This document shows, one piece after another, positions 27,180 through 40,784 of a stretch of DNA of 64,000 nt. Position 1 is the first letter of the stretch. Every line of letters begins with the position of its first letter. The stretch lies in NCBI RefSeq assembly GCF_023674425.1, contig NZ_CP098401.1, positions 1,054,001-1,118,000 on the forward strand. Reading direction: 5' to 3'. The stretch comes from Sphingomonas donggukensis (GTDB lineage Bacteria > Pseudomonadota > Alphaproteobacteria > Sphingomonadales > Sphingomonadaceae). The notes beneath the pieces were generated by a model. That model was not told the DNA's origin. It saw only the letters and a program-made list of their open reading frames with translations, and searched no databases. The translations under genes and the position numbers were made by a program.

Positions 27180-28110
27180 GGACCAGCCCCAGTTTGGCCT
27201 CGCGATTCGCGCGCATCTGCGCGAAGTCGTCACCGGCGTGATAGCTCGACCGGGTCAGCGGCGACGATGCGACCAGCAGGAACCCCTTGGCGCGCCCGAT
27301 CGCGGCATAGGCGTCGAACGCGGCGGGCGTGATGAAATCCTGCACCTTGGCGTGACGCGGCGTCGGCTGGAGGTACTGGCCCATCGTCATGAAATCGATA
27401 TCGGCGCTGCGCATGTCGTCCATCACCTGATGAACCTCCAGCCGCTGCTCGCCCAGCCCAAGCATGATCCCCGACTTGGTGAAGATCGACGGATCGAGCT
27501 TCTTGACGCTCTCCAGCAGCCGCAGCGATGCATAATAGCGCGCGCCGGGCCGGATCGTCGGATACAGCCGCGGCACGGTTTCCAGGTTGTGGTTGTACAC
27601 ATCGGGCCGCGCCGCGACGATCGCCTCGACCGCGGCCTCGTGCTTGTTGCGGAAATCGGGCGTCAGGATCTCGATCGTGGTGGTCGGATTGGCCCGCCGG
27701 ATCGCCTCGATCACCTTGACGAACTGGCTCGCCCCGCCGTCGGGCAGGTCGTCGCGGTCGACGGAGGTCACGACGATATGCGCCAGCCCCATCTGCGCCG
27801 CCGCATCGGCGACGTTGTTCGGCTCGTTGACGTCGACCTTGCGCGGCATGCCCGTCTTCACGTTGCAGAACGCGCACGCCCGCGTGCAGGTGTCGCCCAG
27901 GATCATGACGGTCGCATGCTTCTTCGACCAGCATTCCCCGATGTTGGGGCACGCCGCCTCCTCGCACACCGTCGTCAGGCTTTTCGATCGCATCAGCGCG
28001 CGGGTGGCGGCGAAGCCGGCGGACGTCGGCGCCTTCACGCGAATCCAGTCGGGCTTGCGCTGGCGCAGCTCGGGCGCAGCAGGCTTGGCGAGCGGGGTCA
28101 TCTCGTTCAT
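27172..28110 (-). CDS. lipA: Lipoyl synthase
   Basis: 312-residue radical-SAM enzyme that inserts two sulfurs into octanoyl-E2/GcvH. Auxiliary cluster motif [12 protein letters not shown], radical-[11 protein letters not shown], and the third ligand to the auxiliary cluster in the C-terminal RSSYH. ATG at 28110. The next gene downstream is ratA/coq10-like, an order often kept in alphaproteobacteria. Confidence 0.97.
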   Translation of the reverse strand: MNEMTPLAKPAAPELRQRKPDWIRVKAPTSAGFAATRALMRSKSLTTVCEEAACPNIGECWSKKHATVMILGDTCTRACAFCNVKTGMPRKVDVNEPNNVADAAAQMGLAHIVVTSVDRDDLPDGGASQFVKVIEAIRRANPTTTIEILTPDFRNKHEAAVEAIVAARPDVYNHNLETVPRLYPTIRPGARYYASLRLLESVKKLDPSIFTKSGIMLGLGEQRLEVHQVMDDMRSADIDFMTMGQYLQPTPRHAKVQDFITPAAFDAYAAIGRAKGFLLVASSPLTRSSYHAGDDFAQMRANREAKLGLVRA

Positions 28111-28227
28111 GCCCGCGCAAATAGCCAGCGTCCGGCCTGTAAACAATGGTTGCGCGCTGCAATCGCCGGTGGAACGCGCGCACGCACCGTGATTTAGGCT
28201 CTGCGACACCCAAGCACAGAGGATGGC

Positions 28228-28857
28228 ATGACCCACTTCAACGATCTGATCGACGGCTATTACCGGTTCCGCGGCGGCGAATGGCTGGAGGAGCGCGAAC
28301 GCTGGACCGAGCTCGCCAGCGGGCAGGAGCCCAAGGTGATGATCATCGCCTGCTCCGACAGCCGGGTCGATCCCGCCACCATCTTCGGCAGCCGCCCGGG
28401 CGAAGTGTTCGTCGTGCGCAACGTCGCCGCGCTGGTTCCCCCGTTCGATGCGTCGGGTGGCCTCCACGGCGTCTCCGCCGCGCTCGAATTTGCGGTCACC
28501 AAGCTGAAGGTCGAGGAAGTCGTCGTGCTGGGCCACGGCGCGTGCGGCGGCGTCAACGCCTCGCTCACCCAGAGCCTGGCCGACGCGAAGCCCGGCGAAG
28601 GCGGCTTCGTCGCCGAATGGATCGGCCTGCTGGACGAAGCCCGCGAGCGCGTCGTCGCCGAGCACGGCGTGACCGAAAAGGGCCAGGCGGCGCTGGAGCA
28701 GGAGGGAGTCCGCGTCTCGATCGAGAACCTCAAGACCTTCCCGTTCGTGCAGGCCGGGCTCGCCGACGGCAGCTTGTCGCTGCACGGCGCGGTGTTCGCG
28801 ATCGCGGACGGCAAACTGAAGGTGATCGACGAGGACGGCGCTTTCACTGCCGCCTAA
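28228..28857 (+). CDS. Beta-class carbonic anhydrase
   Basis: 209-residue zinc enzyme interconverting CO2 and bicarbonate. Zinc ligands Cys42 (ACSDSRVDP), His103 and Cys106 (LGHGACGG), with the Asp44-Arg46 dyad. The length is typical for the class; no signal peptide, so cytosolic. It is transcribed away from lipA and ends before a shared hairpin terminator. Bicarbonate would feed carbamoyl phosphate synthesis (carAB nearby) and carboxylases; that link is inference. Confidence 0.95.
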   Translation: MTHFNDLIDGYYRFRGGEWLEERERWTELASGQEPKVMIIACSDSRVDPATIFGSRPGEVFVVRNVAALVPPFDASGGLHGVSAALEFAVTKLKVEEVVVLGHGACGGVNASLTQSLADAKPGEGGFVAEWIGLLDEARERVVAEHGVTEKGQAALEQEGVRVSIENLKTFPFVQAGLADGSLSLHGAVFAIADGKLKVIDEDGAFTAA

Positions 28858-28864
28858 TCGTGCG

Positions 28865-28895
28865 GGCGCGGGGTCGTATCGCTACGCCCCGCGCC
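28865..28895. terminator. Bidirectional hairpin between carbonic anhydrase and rhomboid genes
   Basis: GGCGCGGGG (28865-28873) pairs with CCCCGCGCC (28887-28895), and CGTA pairs with TACG inside it after a single bulged T, with a TCGC loop. It sits between two convergent genes and covers the rhomboid stop codon. Very stable stem but no T-run. Confidence 0.6.
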
Positions 28896-29433
28896 ACCGC
28901 CACAACAGCAACGGGCGGCACAGGATCAGGCCCGCAAGAAATCCGCCGACATGCGCCGCCGCCGCGATCGGCGTGCCCGCCTGTGCGCTCAATATGCCGA
29001 CCGCGAGGTTGAGCGCGGTCCACGCGATCAACAGCCACAGCACATGCAGCAGCCACGCCGGCACCGGCCCAAAATCCTTGGTCCGGCTGCGGCCATATAG
29101 CAGCGCATAGGCGCCGACGATCGCCGACGCCGCGCCGCTCGCGCCGATCATCACCGCCGTCGATGCCGGCGCGACCGCCCATTGCGCGGCGCAGGCGGCA
29201 TAGGCGCCGGCGAGATACAGGACGACGATACCACGCGCGCCCAGCGCCCGTTCGGTCGCGATGCCGCAGAACGTCAGCGTCACCAGATTGAACAGCAGGT
29301 GCAGCAGCCCGCCGTGCACCAGCGTCGAACTGAGCGGCGTCAGCACGAACGGCAGCAGACCCGGCGCATCGGCTGTCAGCCGCGCGGGGATGAACCCGGC
29401 ATAGACGGCGGCGTCCGACTCGAGCCCCAGCAA
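28882..29433 (-). CDS. Rhomboid-family intramembrane serine protease
   Basis: Catalytic Ser in MIGASGAASAIVGA, catalytic His in AAAHVGGFLAG, and the helix-2 motif HGGLLHLLFNLVTL. From the TTG at 29433 the protein has 183 residues and lacks the first membrane helix. The frame is open further upstream and encodes a good helix (TFAIAGLTAVVSLCITLL) with no ATG, GTG or TTG, up to the greA stop at 29511. The real start is therefore probably a rare codon (ATT at 29499 or CTG at 29514). Substrate unknown. Confidence 0.85.
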   Translation of the reverse strand: MLGLESDAAVYAGFIPARLTADAPGLLPFVLTPLSSTLVHGGLLHLLFNLVTLTFCGIATERALGARGIVVLYLAGAYAACAAQWAVAPASTAVMIGASGAASAIVGAYALLYGRSRTKDFGPVPAWLLHVLWLLIAWTALNLAVGILSAQAGTPIAAAAHVGGFLAGLILCRPLLLWRWRGA

Positions 29434-29510
29434 CGTGATGCACAGGCTGACGACCGCGGTCAGGCCGGCAATCGCAAATGTGGCCGGCGCGCTGCGAATA
29501 TTCGCGCCGA

Positions 29511-29987
29511 TCAGATGAACTCGATCTTGCTGACGACGTAGTAGCGGTCGCCCGCGGGGACCGATACCTCGACCTCGTCATCGACGCTGCGCCCGATCAG
29601 CGCACGACCGAGCGGCGAATTGTAGCTGATCCGCCCGGTGCGGGCATCTGCCTCGGTTTGGCCGACGATCTGGTACTTCACGGGCTTGTCGTCGTCGTCG
29701 AGCAGGGTCACGGTCGCCCCGAACACGATCTTGTCGCCCGACAGATCCTTGGGATCGATGATCTGGGCGCGCGAGAGCTTGTCCTCGATGTCGGAAATCG
29801 ATGCCTCGATCTGGCCCTGCCGCTCCTTGGCGGCATGATATTCGGCGTTTTCGGACAGGTCGCCGTGGGCGCGCGCTTCCTCGATCGCATCGACGATCGT
29901 CGGTCGCTCGATCTTCAATCGCTTCAGGTCGGCGTGGAGCTTCTCATAGCCCTCCGCCAGCATCGGCATCTTCTCGACCGTCGCCAT
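29511..29987 (-). CDS. greA: Transcription elongation factor GreA
   Basis: 158 residues. N-terminal coiled coil with the acidic tip [16 protein letters not shown], and a C-terminal FKBP-like domain ([30 protein letters not shown]). It stimulates RNA cleavage in backtracked RNA polymerase. ATG 29987 has AAGGAA 8 bases upstream. It lies 76 bases after carB on the same strand. A second Gre factor (GreB type) is encoded at 59.5 kb. Confidence 0.96.
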   Translation of the reverse strand: MATVEKMPMLAEGYEKLHADLKRLKIERPTIVDAIEEARAHGDLSENAEYHAAKERQGQIEASISDIEDKLSRAQIIDPKDLSGDKIVFGATVTLLDDDDKPVKYQIVGQTEADARTGRISYNSPLGRALIGRSVDDEVEVSVPAGDRYYVVSKIEFI

Positions 29988-30063
29988 CACGAATTTCCTT
30001 ACGCCCCTCTCCCCAGACGAACCTCCCTCGGCCCGCCCGCACATCAACCGAACTGTCGGGGGA

Positions 30064-33395
<3,332 letters not shown>

Positions 33396-33396
<1 letters not shown>

Positions 33397-33713
33397 CAAA
33401 AGGCGTCCGGGAAGAAGGTAATGTCGCGGTGAGGTCTGCGAAGAGAGGCGGTGGTTCGGCGCAGGCATCGTCGGGTTGCCGGCGTCACCTCGTCCCTGCG
33501 CACCTGGAGCTCCGCATACTGATCTTCGGGCTGATGATAGGACGCAAGACCATGAGCGATGCTCGAACTAGCCGTTCGATACCCGCACCGCTTCGCCGCG
33601 TGTGCGACGGCAAACACTAGCGTGCCGCGACCCTGCACGACATCGACCCACTCGCGGAGAGCGGCTGGCGCCGGCTGCCCAAAGACTGCGACTAGAAGAA
33701 TTGGCGCGATCAC
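33396..33713 (-). CDS. Small ORF of unknown function between carA and carB
   Basis: 105-residue ORF read between the two Car subunits. Its GTG start overlaps the carA stop (GTGA), and its stop overlaps the carB start (TGATG), exactly as expected for a translated gene in the operon. The N-terminus is hydrophobic ([18 protein letters not shown]), like a short signal or membrane segment; the rest is Arg-rich with no recognised domain. Third-position GC is visibly lower than in carA and carB, so it may be acquired or weakly constrained. It could instead be non-coding spacer that is open by chance. Confidence 0.45.
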
Positions 33714-34960
33714 CGCAAGGAACCGACAAACCGCTCGAACAGATAGAAGCTGTCCTGCGGACCCGGGCTCGCCTCGGGGTGGTATTGCACGCTGAAGGCC
33801 AGGCGATCTGTCAGTTCCAGCCCGGCGTTCGAGCCGTCGAACAGCGACACGTGGGTCTCGCGGACGTTCGCGGGAAGGCTTTCGCGTTCCACCGCAAACC
33901 CGTGGTTCATGCTGGTGATCTCGACCCGACCGTCGCTCAGCCGCTTGACCGGATGGTTGGCGCCGCGGTGGCCCTGAAACATCTTGGTCGTGCGCGCGCC
34001 GACCGCGAGGCCGAGCAGCTGGTGGCCAAGGCAGATGCCGAACAGCGGCAGCTTCGTCTCCAGCAGCTGACGGATCACCGGCACGGCGTATTCGCCGGTC
34101 GCTGCGGGGTCGCCCGGGCCGTTCGACAGGAAGATGCCGTCGGGCTTCAGCGCCATGATCTGGTCGAAGCTCGCGTCGGCGGGCACGACCGACACCTGCG
34201 CCCCGGCCTGAACCAGGTTGCGGAAGATGTTGTGTTTGCTGCCGTAATCGATCGCGACGACGTGGGGTTTACCGTCATCCTGACGAAAGTCGGGATCTCT
34301 CGCCTCCGACGTTTCGCTCGCGGCCTGAGATCCCAGCTTTCGCTGCGATGACGGAGAGTAGCCGAACCCCAGCCGCCACACGCCGCCCGCACGATCCTCG
34401 CCCCAGCCGCCGTGCGTCTTGCGCGTCACGGCCTTGGCGAGGTCCATCCCCTCCAGCCCCGGCCACGCCCGCGCCATCTCCAGCAGCAGGGCCACGTCGA
34501 ACACCCCGTCCGCTGCATGCGCGATCACGCCGTTCGGTGCCCCGCCCTCGCGAATGCGCCGCGTCAGCGCGCGCGTGTCGATCCCCGACAGGCCGATCCG
34601 CGCATGCTTCTTCATCCACGAATCGAGATGCTCGGCGCTGCGGAAGTTGCTCGGCTCGGTCACGTCCTCGCGCACGATTATGCCGAGCGCGTGGGGGTTG
34701 TCGGCCTCGACATCGTCGGGGTTCGCGCCGACGTTGCCGATGTGGGGGAATGTGAACGCGATCATCTGGCCCGCGAACGACGGGTCGGTCATGATCTCCT
34801 GATAGCCGGTCATTGCGGTGTGAAAGCACACCTCGCCCACCGCCTGCCCCTCGGCACCGAAGCCACGGCCCCACACCACTTCGCCGCTCGCCAGCACGAG
34901 GACGCCGGTGGCGCCGTCCGGGGTCTTGACGGGCACGGGAAGGGGATCGGCGGCAGCCAT
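33710..34960 (-). CDS. carA: Carbamoyl phosphate synthase small subunit with an in-frame palindromic insert
   Basis: 416-residue glutamine amidotransferase subunit. N-terminal CPSase domain to about residue 195, C-terminal class I GATase with the nucleophile in GICLGHQLLGLA and the His/Glu pair in YHPEASPGP. Residues about 203-229, in the linker before VVAIDYGSKHNIFRNLV, are encoded by a palindromic repeat and have no counterpart in the usual family sequence. ATG 34960 has GGAG at a suitable distance; a TTG at 34978 is an alternative. Followed by a small ORF and carB. Confidence 0.95.
   Translation of the reverse strand: MAAADPLPVPVKTPDGATGVLVLASGEVVWGRGFGAEGQAVGEVCFHTAMTGYQEIMTDPSFAGQMIAFTFPHIGNVGANPDDVEADNPHALGIIVREDVTEPSNFRSAEHLDSWMKKHARIGLSGIDTRALTRRIREGGAPNGVIAHAADGVFDVALLLEMARAWPGLEGMDLAKAVTRKTHGGWGEDRAGGVWRLGFGYSPSSQRKLGSQAASETSEARDPDFRQDDGKPHVVAIDYGSKHNIFRNLVQAGAQVSVVPADASFDQIMALKPDGIFLSNGPGDPAATGEYAVPVIRQLLETKLPLFGICLGHQLLGLAVGARTTKMFQGHRGANHPVKRLSDGRVEITSMNHGFAVERESLPANVRETHVSLFDGSNAGLELTDRLAFSVQYHPEASPGPQDSFYLFERFVGSLR
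34274..34352. repeat. Palindromic element inserted in frame in carA
   Basis: Left arm 34274-34299 (GTCATCCTGACGAAAG then TCGGGATCTC) and right arm 34327-34352 (GAGATCCCAGCTTTCGC then TGCGATGAC) are inverted copies of 26 nt, matching at 20 of 26 positions by eye, around a 27-nt loop. GTCATCC...GAAAG..GGGATC is the look of the dispersed REP-like palindromes that are usually intergenic. Here it encodes about 27 residues (SSQRKLG ... DPDFRQDD) without breaking the frame. Confidence 0.85.
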
Positions 34961-35055
34961 GTCGGGCGGGCACTCCAAAGATCGTTTGCGATGTCGCTAA
35001 GGGTCGGCGGCTAGACCCCCTCCCCCTTTTCGTCAACCGCCGCTATGGGGCGGGC

Positions 35056-35508
35056 ATGATAAGAGATGACATCAAAGCCGCCCAGATCGCCGCCATGAAG
35101 GCCGGCGACAAGGATAGCCGCAGCGCGATCACGCTGATCCAGTCGGCAATCAAGAACCGCGACATCGAGGCGCGCACCGGCAAGGCCCCCGACAGCGACG
35201 ACGCGCTGGTGGTCGAGGTGCTGCAGAAAATGGTCAAGCAGCGCCGCGAATCGATCGAGATGTTTTCGAAGGGCGGTCGCCAGGAACTCGCCGATGCGGA
35301 AGCTCGCGAGGTCGCGGTGATCGAACGCTTCCTGCCAGCGGTGATGACCGAGGCCGAGACCGCGGCAGCGATCGAGGCGATCAAGGCGGAGATCGGCGCT
35401 GCCGGCATGAAGGACATGGGCCGCGTGATGGCCGAACTGAAGACGCGCCACGCCGCGAACCTGGACATGGCAAAGGCGAGCGCCGCGGTGAAGGCGGCGC
35501 TTTCTTAG
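35056..35508 (+). CDS. GatB/YqeY-domain protein
   Basis: 150-residue all-helical YqeY protein, related to the tRNA-binding tail of the amidotransferase subunit GatB (MIRDDIKAAQIAAMKAGDKD start; RFLPAVMTEAETAAAIEAIK; GMKDMGRVMAELK). It is typical of alphaproteobacteria next to dnaG-rpoD. The role is not established; it has been linked to tRNA-dependent amidation by homology only. It is divergent from carA with a 95-base gap and is followed by an inverted repeat pair. Confidence 0.9.
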   Translation: MIRDDIKAAQIAAMKAGDKDSRSAITLIQSAIKNRDIEARTGKAPDSDDALVVEVLQKMVKQRRESIEMFSKGGRQELADAEAREVAVIERFLPAVMTEAETAAAIEAIKAEIGAAGMKDMGRVMAELKTRHAANLDMAKASAAVKAALS

Positions 35509-35525
35509 GCGGCGCCAACACCACT

Positions 35526-35608
35526 CCGCCGTTTGTTTCGAGCGTAGTCGAGAAACAGTTACAGGCGACTCGCAAGCGTTTCTCGACTACGCTCGAAACG
35601 AACGGAGG
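35526..35608. repeat. Inverted repeat pair A (31-nt family), upstream of the GIY-YIG gene
   Basis: Copy A1 (35526-35556) and copy A2 (35578-35608) are inverted 31-nt repeats differing at 2 positions, with a 21-nt loop. The core reads GTTTCTCGACTACGCTCGAA followed by ACGAACGG. It lies between the yqeY stop and the GIY-YIG start, and its last bases (GGAGG) supply part of the ribosome-binding site of that gene. RNA from it would form a stem of about 31 bp, probably strong enough to stop or attenuate transcription. Confidence 0.9.
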
Positions 35609-35618
35609 GTGGGAGATC

Positions 35619-35996
35619 GTGGCGTTCTGGGCCTACATGCTGCGGTGCTCGGACGGGCGCTATTACACGGGCCACACCGACAACCTCGATCGCCGCATCG
35701 GCGAGCATCAGACCGGCGGCTATTGCGACTATACGTCGCGGCGCCTGCCGGTCGAGCTTGTTGGGAACGAGAGTTTTCCATCCCGTATCGAGGCACTAGA
35801 AGCTGAGCGGATCGTCGGCGGCTGGTCGCGAGCGAAGAAGGAAGCGCTCATTCGATCCGATTGGCGCGCCGTTTCCTTCTTCGCCCGTCCGCCGGGAGAG
35901 CGTTTCTCGACTTCGCTCGAAACGAACGGAGGCGGATGTAGTGGCCACCCCCAACCGTTCGTTTCGAGCGAAGTCGAGAAACCTGCCTCCCAATGA
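35619..35996 (+). CDS. GIY-YIG nuclease-family protein (UPF0213/YhbQ type) with repeat-derived tail
   Basis: 125 residues from a GTG preceded by GGAGGGTGGGAG. Residues 1-85 are a GIY-YIG domain of the single-domain type: YMLRCSDGRYYTGHT (the GIY and YIG strands), Arg25/Arg26, and Glu61/Glu63 in the helix (IEALEAERI), closing with WSRAKKEAL. Residues 95-122 (RFSTSLETNGG ... PFVSSEVEKP) are encoded by repeat pair B, so the original stop has been overwritten. The stop overlaps the dnaG start (ATGA). Activity unknown; members of this family are often orphan genes. Confidence 0.85.
   Translation: MAFWAYMLRCSDGRYYTGHTDNLDRRIGEHQTGGYCDYTSRRLPVELVGNESFPSRIEALEAERIVGGWSRAKKEALIRSDWRAVSFFARPPGERFSTSLETNGGGCSGHPQPFVSSEVEKPASQ
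35902..35982. repeat. Inverted repeat pair B (31-nt family), inside the GIY-YIG gene
   Basis: Copy B1 (35902-35932) and copy B2 (35952-35982) are inverted 31-nt repeats differing at 2 positions, with a 19-nt loop. The core reads GTTTCTCGACTTCGCTCGAA followed by ACGAACGG, i.e. the pair A sequence with TAC changed to TTC in both arms. It is translated as the C-terminal tail of the GIY-YIG protein and ends 10 bases before the dnaG start. Confidence 0.9.
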
Positions 35997-37846
35997 CCCT
36001 AACCCCCCAATTCCTCGACGAACTCCGTCACCGCACGCTCCTCTCGGGCCTCATTGCTAAAACCACCAAGCTCCAGCGTGCGGGCAAGGAATTCCGCGCC
36101 TGCTGCCCGTTCCACAACGAGAAGTCGCCGTCGTTCTACGTCAACGACGACAAGGGCTTCTACCATTGCTTCGGGTGCGGGGCGCATGGCGATGCGATCC
36201 GGTGGCTGACCGACCAGCGCGGGTTGCCGTTCATGGATGCGGTGAAGGAGCTGGCGCAGGCGGCAAGCATGGACATGCCGGCGCAGGATCGCGCGTCCGC
36301 GGCGCGGGCCGAACGCGCCAAGGGCCTGCACGAGGCGATGGCCGATGCGTCCGACTGGTTCGTCGAGCAGCTGAACGGCATCGCCGGCGCCGAGGCGCGC
36401 GCGGTGCTGGCGAAGCGCGGCATCCGCGCGGAGACCGCACGCGACTTCGGCCTGGGCTTCTCCCCCGATTCGCGCGGCAAGCTGAAGGATGCGCTGAAGA
36501 CCTACGGCGACGCCATGCTGGTCGAGGCGGGGTTGCTGATCGGGGTCGACGACAAGACCCCCTACGACCGCTTCCGCGGGCGGCTGATGATCCCGATCCG
36601 CGACCCGCGCGGGCGCCCGATCGCGTTCGGCGGGCGCATCATCGGTGAGGGCGAACCGAAGTATCTGAATTCGCCCGAAACCCCGCTCTTCGACAAGGGG
36701 CGCACGCTCTATAACCTCGACCGGGCGCTGCCCGCCGCGCGCAAAACCGGGCGGATCATCGCGGTGGAGGGCTATATGGACGTCATCGCCCTCGCCCAGG
36801 CCGGGTTCGGAGAGGCGGTCGCCCCGCTCGGTACGGCGCTCACCGAGCATCAGCTCGAACGGCTGTGGCGCATCGCCGACGTGCCGGTCCTGTGCTTCGA
36901 CGGCGATGCCGCGGGGCAGAAGGCGGCGATCCGCGCCGCCCACCGCGCGCTGCCGATGCTCGCACCCGGTCGCAGCCTGGCGTTCGTCACCATCCCCGAC
37001 GGGCAGGATCCCGACGACCTTGTCCGCGCAAAAGGGCCGGCAGCGTTCGAGGCGCTGCTGCGCGCCGCCGAACCGCTGGTCGACCGGTTGTGGAGTCACG
37101 AACTCGCCGCCGAGCCGCTCGACACGCCCGAGCAGCGCGCCGGGCTGAAGGCGCGGCTCGCCGATCTTGCCAAGACGGTCGCCGATTCGAACGTCGGCTA
37201 CGAATATCAGAGCGAATTCCGCCGCCGCTTCGATGCGCATTTCGCGCCCGCGCCGCGTGTCTTCACGCCGCGCAGCCCTCGCAAGCCCGGCCAGAAATGG
37301 ACGCCCCCGCCCGAACCGCCCTCTGCGTCGGCCCGCGCGCTCAATTCGGGCGGCATCGACCGGGTGCTGGCAAAGGCGGTCATCGCCGGCCTGATCCGCC
37401 ACCCCGCCGAAATTGCCCGACATATGGAAGTGTTGGGGTCGCTCCGCCTCGCCGACGGCGCGCTCGGGCGGCTGTTCGAGGCGGTGATCGACGTCGCGCT
37501 GGAGGACCGGACGCTTGATAGCGACCGCGTGCTCACCATATTGGCACGGTCCGGCTTCGATTCCGTTGCCGCCGATCTGCTGCGCGCCGACATGGTATCG
37601 TTCAGTTTCACCCAGCGGGATGCCGATCCCGTCCGTGCCCGCGCCGACCTGGACGAGGCGATTGCGGTGCTGGTGGCGCGGCCGATGGTCGATGCCGCGC
37701 TGGTGGAGGCAACGGCTGCGGTCGCGGCGCGTTTCGACGAAGCCGCGTTTGCGCGGCAGGTGGCACTGGTGCGGGAACGCGCCAGTCTTGAGGCGCGGCT
37801 TGCAAATCTGATGCTGGACGACAAAGAGAATTCGCAAAGTGCGTAA
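35993..37846 (+). CDS. dnaG: DNA primase
   Basis: 617 residues. CHC2 zinc-binding domain (CCPFHNEKSPSF with YHCFGCG), catalytic core with the TOPRIM motif IAVEGYMDVIAL and the metal Asp in LCFDGDAAGQKA, then a C-terminal helicase-binding region. It makes RNA primers for replication. ATG overlaps the GIY-YIG stop (ATGA). No separate ribosome-binding site is obvious (CCTGCCTCCCA precedes it), so translation may depend on the upstream gene. rpoD follows after 9 bases. Confidence 0.97.
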   Translation: MTLTPQFLDELRHRTLLSGLIAKTTKLQRAGKEFRACCPFHNEKSPSFYVNDDKGFYHCFGCGAHGDAIRWLTDQRGLPFMDAVKELAQAASMDMPAQDRASAARAERAKGLHEAMADASDWFVEQLNGIAGAEARAVLAKRGIRAETARDFGLGFSPDSRGKLKDALKTYGDAMLVEAGLLIGVDDKTPYDRFRGRLMIPIRDPRGRPIAFGGRIIGEGEPKYLNSPETPLFDKGRTLYNLDRALPAARKTGRIIAVEGYMDVIALAQAGFGEAVAPLGTALTEHQLERLWRIADVPVLCFDGDAAGQKAAIRAAHRALPMLAPGRSLAFVTIPDGQDPDDLVRAKGPAAFEALLRAAEPLVDRLWSHELAAEPLDTPEQRAGLKARLADLAKTVADSNVGYEYQSEFRRRFDAHFAPAPRVFTPRSPRKPGQKWTPPPEPPSASARALNSGGIDRVLAKAVIAGLIRHPAEIARHMEVLGSLRLADGALGRLFEAVIDVALEDRTLDSDRVLTILARSGFDSVAADLLRADMVSFSFTQRDADPVRARADLDEAIAVLVARPMVDAALVEATAAVAARFDEAAFARQVALVRERASLEARLANLMLDDKENSQSA

Positions 37847-37855
37847 GGGACATTG

Positions 37856-39886
<2,031 letters not shown>

Positions 39887-39896
39887 CGCTGGATCG

Positions 39897-39921
39897 GGCG
39901 GGTGGCATGTCGCCGCCCGCC
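39897..39921 (+). terminator. Hairpin after rpoD
   Basis: GGCGGGTGGC (39897-39906) and GCCGCCCGCC (39912-39921) form a 10-bp stem with one G-U pair and an ATGTC loop, starting 11 bases after the rpoD stop. No T-run follows. The rest of the spacer up to 40038 shows only a weak TATAGG box near 39974. Confidence 0.55.
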
Positions 39922-40038
39922 AAACCCCAACCGATGCTTAAGGCGCCGTCAACCGCGTCTTTACGTGGTTCGGTATAGGGTTTGCCCCACAAGAGTCCGC
40001 GTCGCGACCACGCGACCGGTTTCAACAAGCGGGGCAAC

Positions 40039-40704
40039 ATGGCGTTCGGAACGGTACACAGCGCGCGCTACGGTGAGGCATGGGATGCCCTGACCGCGCT
40101 TGTCGCCGCCGAGGGCAGCAGGCGCGAGGCCTATGCCACCGCCCTCGCCCGCCCGGGCGCCGCGATGCGCGACCTGGCGGACGCAGCACACTGCCTCTGC
40201 CTGCTCCACGGGCGCCATCCGGGCGTCATCGATTTCGCCGCGGAACGCGCGACCGACCCGGTAGTCGAGGCGTGGCTGACCGAAGCTGCCGCGGCTTTCG
40301 CCGACGAACGCGCCATGCTCGTCGGCCTAGTCGCCGCGGTCGGCCCCCTGCCTTCGACGCCGGGACAGGCCGAAACCGAAGGCGCGATCCTGGGCCAGCG
40401 CCACGCGATGGACATGATCGCGACGTCCGACCGCGCCGGCTGCCCGATCGGCGCGACGATGGCGCTGGTGCTCGACTGGCCGGCGATCCGCGGCGTGCTG
40501 GAAACCGTCGCCGAGCGGCTGGGCCGCCCGATCCCCGCCCTCCGCCTGCCGGAAGCGCGTGACGGCGCCACCGTGATCGCCGCGCTCGCGACCTCGGCGG
40601 CGTTCGAACGGGCGATGCTGTTCGGCGCGCAGCAGACGCTCGCGCAACACCGGGCGCTCTGGCAGTTGCTCGACGCGCGCTCGACGGCCCGCGCGGGCAA
40701 CTGA
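40039..40704 (+). CDS. Conserved-looking protein of unknown function
   Basis: 221 residues, no signal peptide, Ala-rich and almost wholly helical. The frame opens earlier (39982), but ATG 40039 after GCGGGG begins a clean globular sequence (MAFGTVHSARYGEAWDALTAL). Notable conserved-type patches are AHCLCLLHGRHPGVIDFA and ILGQRHAMDMIATSDRAGCPIGA. Three Cys and several His could bind a metal, but no known motif is present. It stands alone between the rpoD hairpin and the next hairpin. Function unknown. Confidence 0.75.
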   Translation: MAFGTVHSARYGEAWDALTALVAAEGSRREAYATALARPGAAMRDLADAAHCLCLLHGRHPGVIDFAAERATDPVVEAWLTEAAAAFADERAMLVGLVAAVGPLPSTPGQAETEGAILGQRHAMDMIATSDRAGCPIGATMALVLDWPAIRGVLETVAERLGRPIPALRLPEARDGATVIAALATSAAFERAMLFGAQQTLAQHRALWQLLDARSTARAGN

Positions 40705-40722
40705 TCGGCCGCTCCACGGCTT

Positions 40723-40742
40723 GCGCGCCGCCGCGGGCGCGC
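40723..40742 (+). terminator. Hairpin between the unknown gene and the MoxR gene
   Basis: GCGCGCC (40723-40729) and GGCGCGC (40736-40742) form a perfect 7-bp stem with a 6-base loop. No T-run. It probably separates the two transcription units. Confidence 0.4.
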
Positions 40743-40784
40743 TACTGCATACCCGATCTTCCAATCACGGCGGGTAGGGATGCG

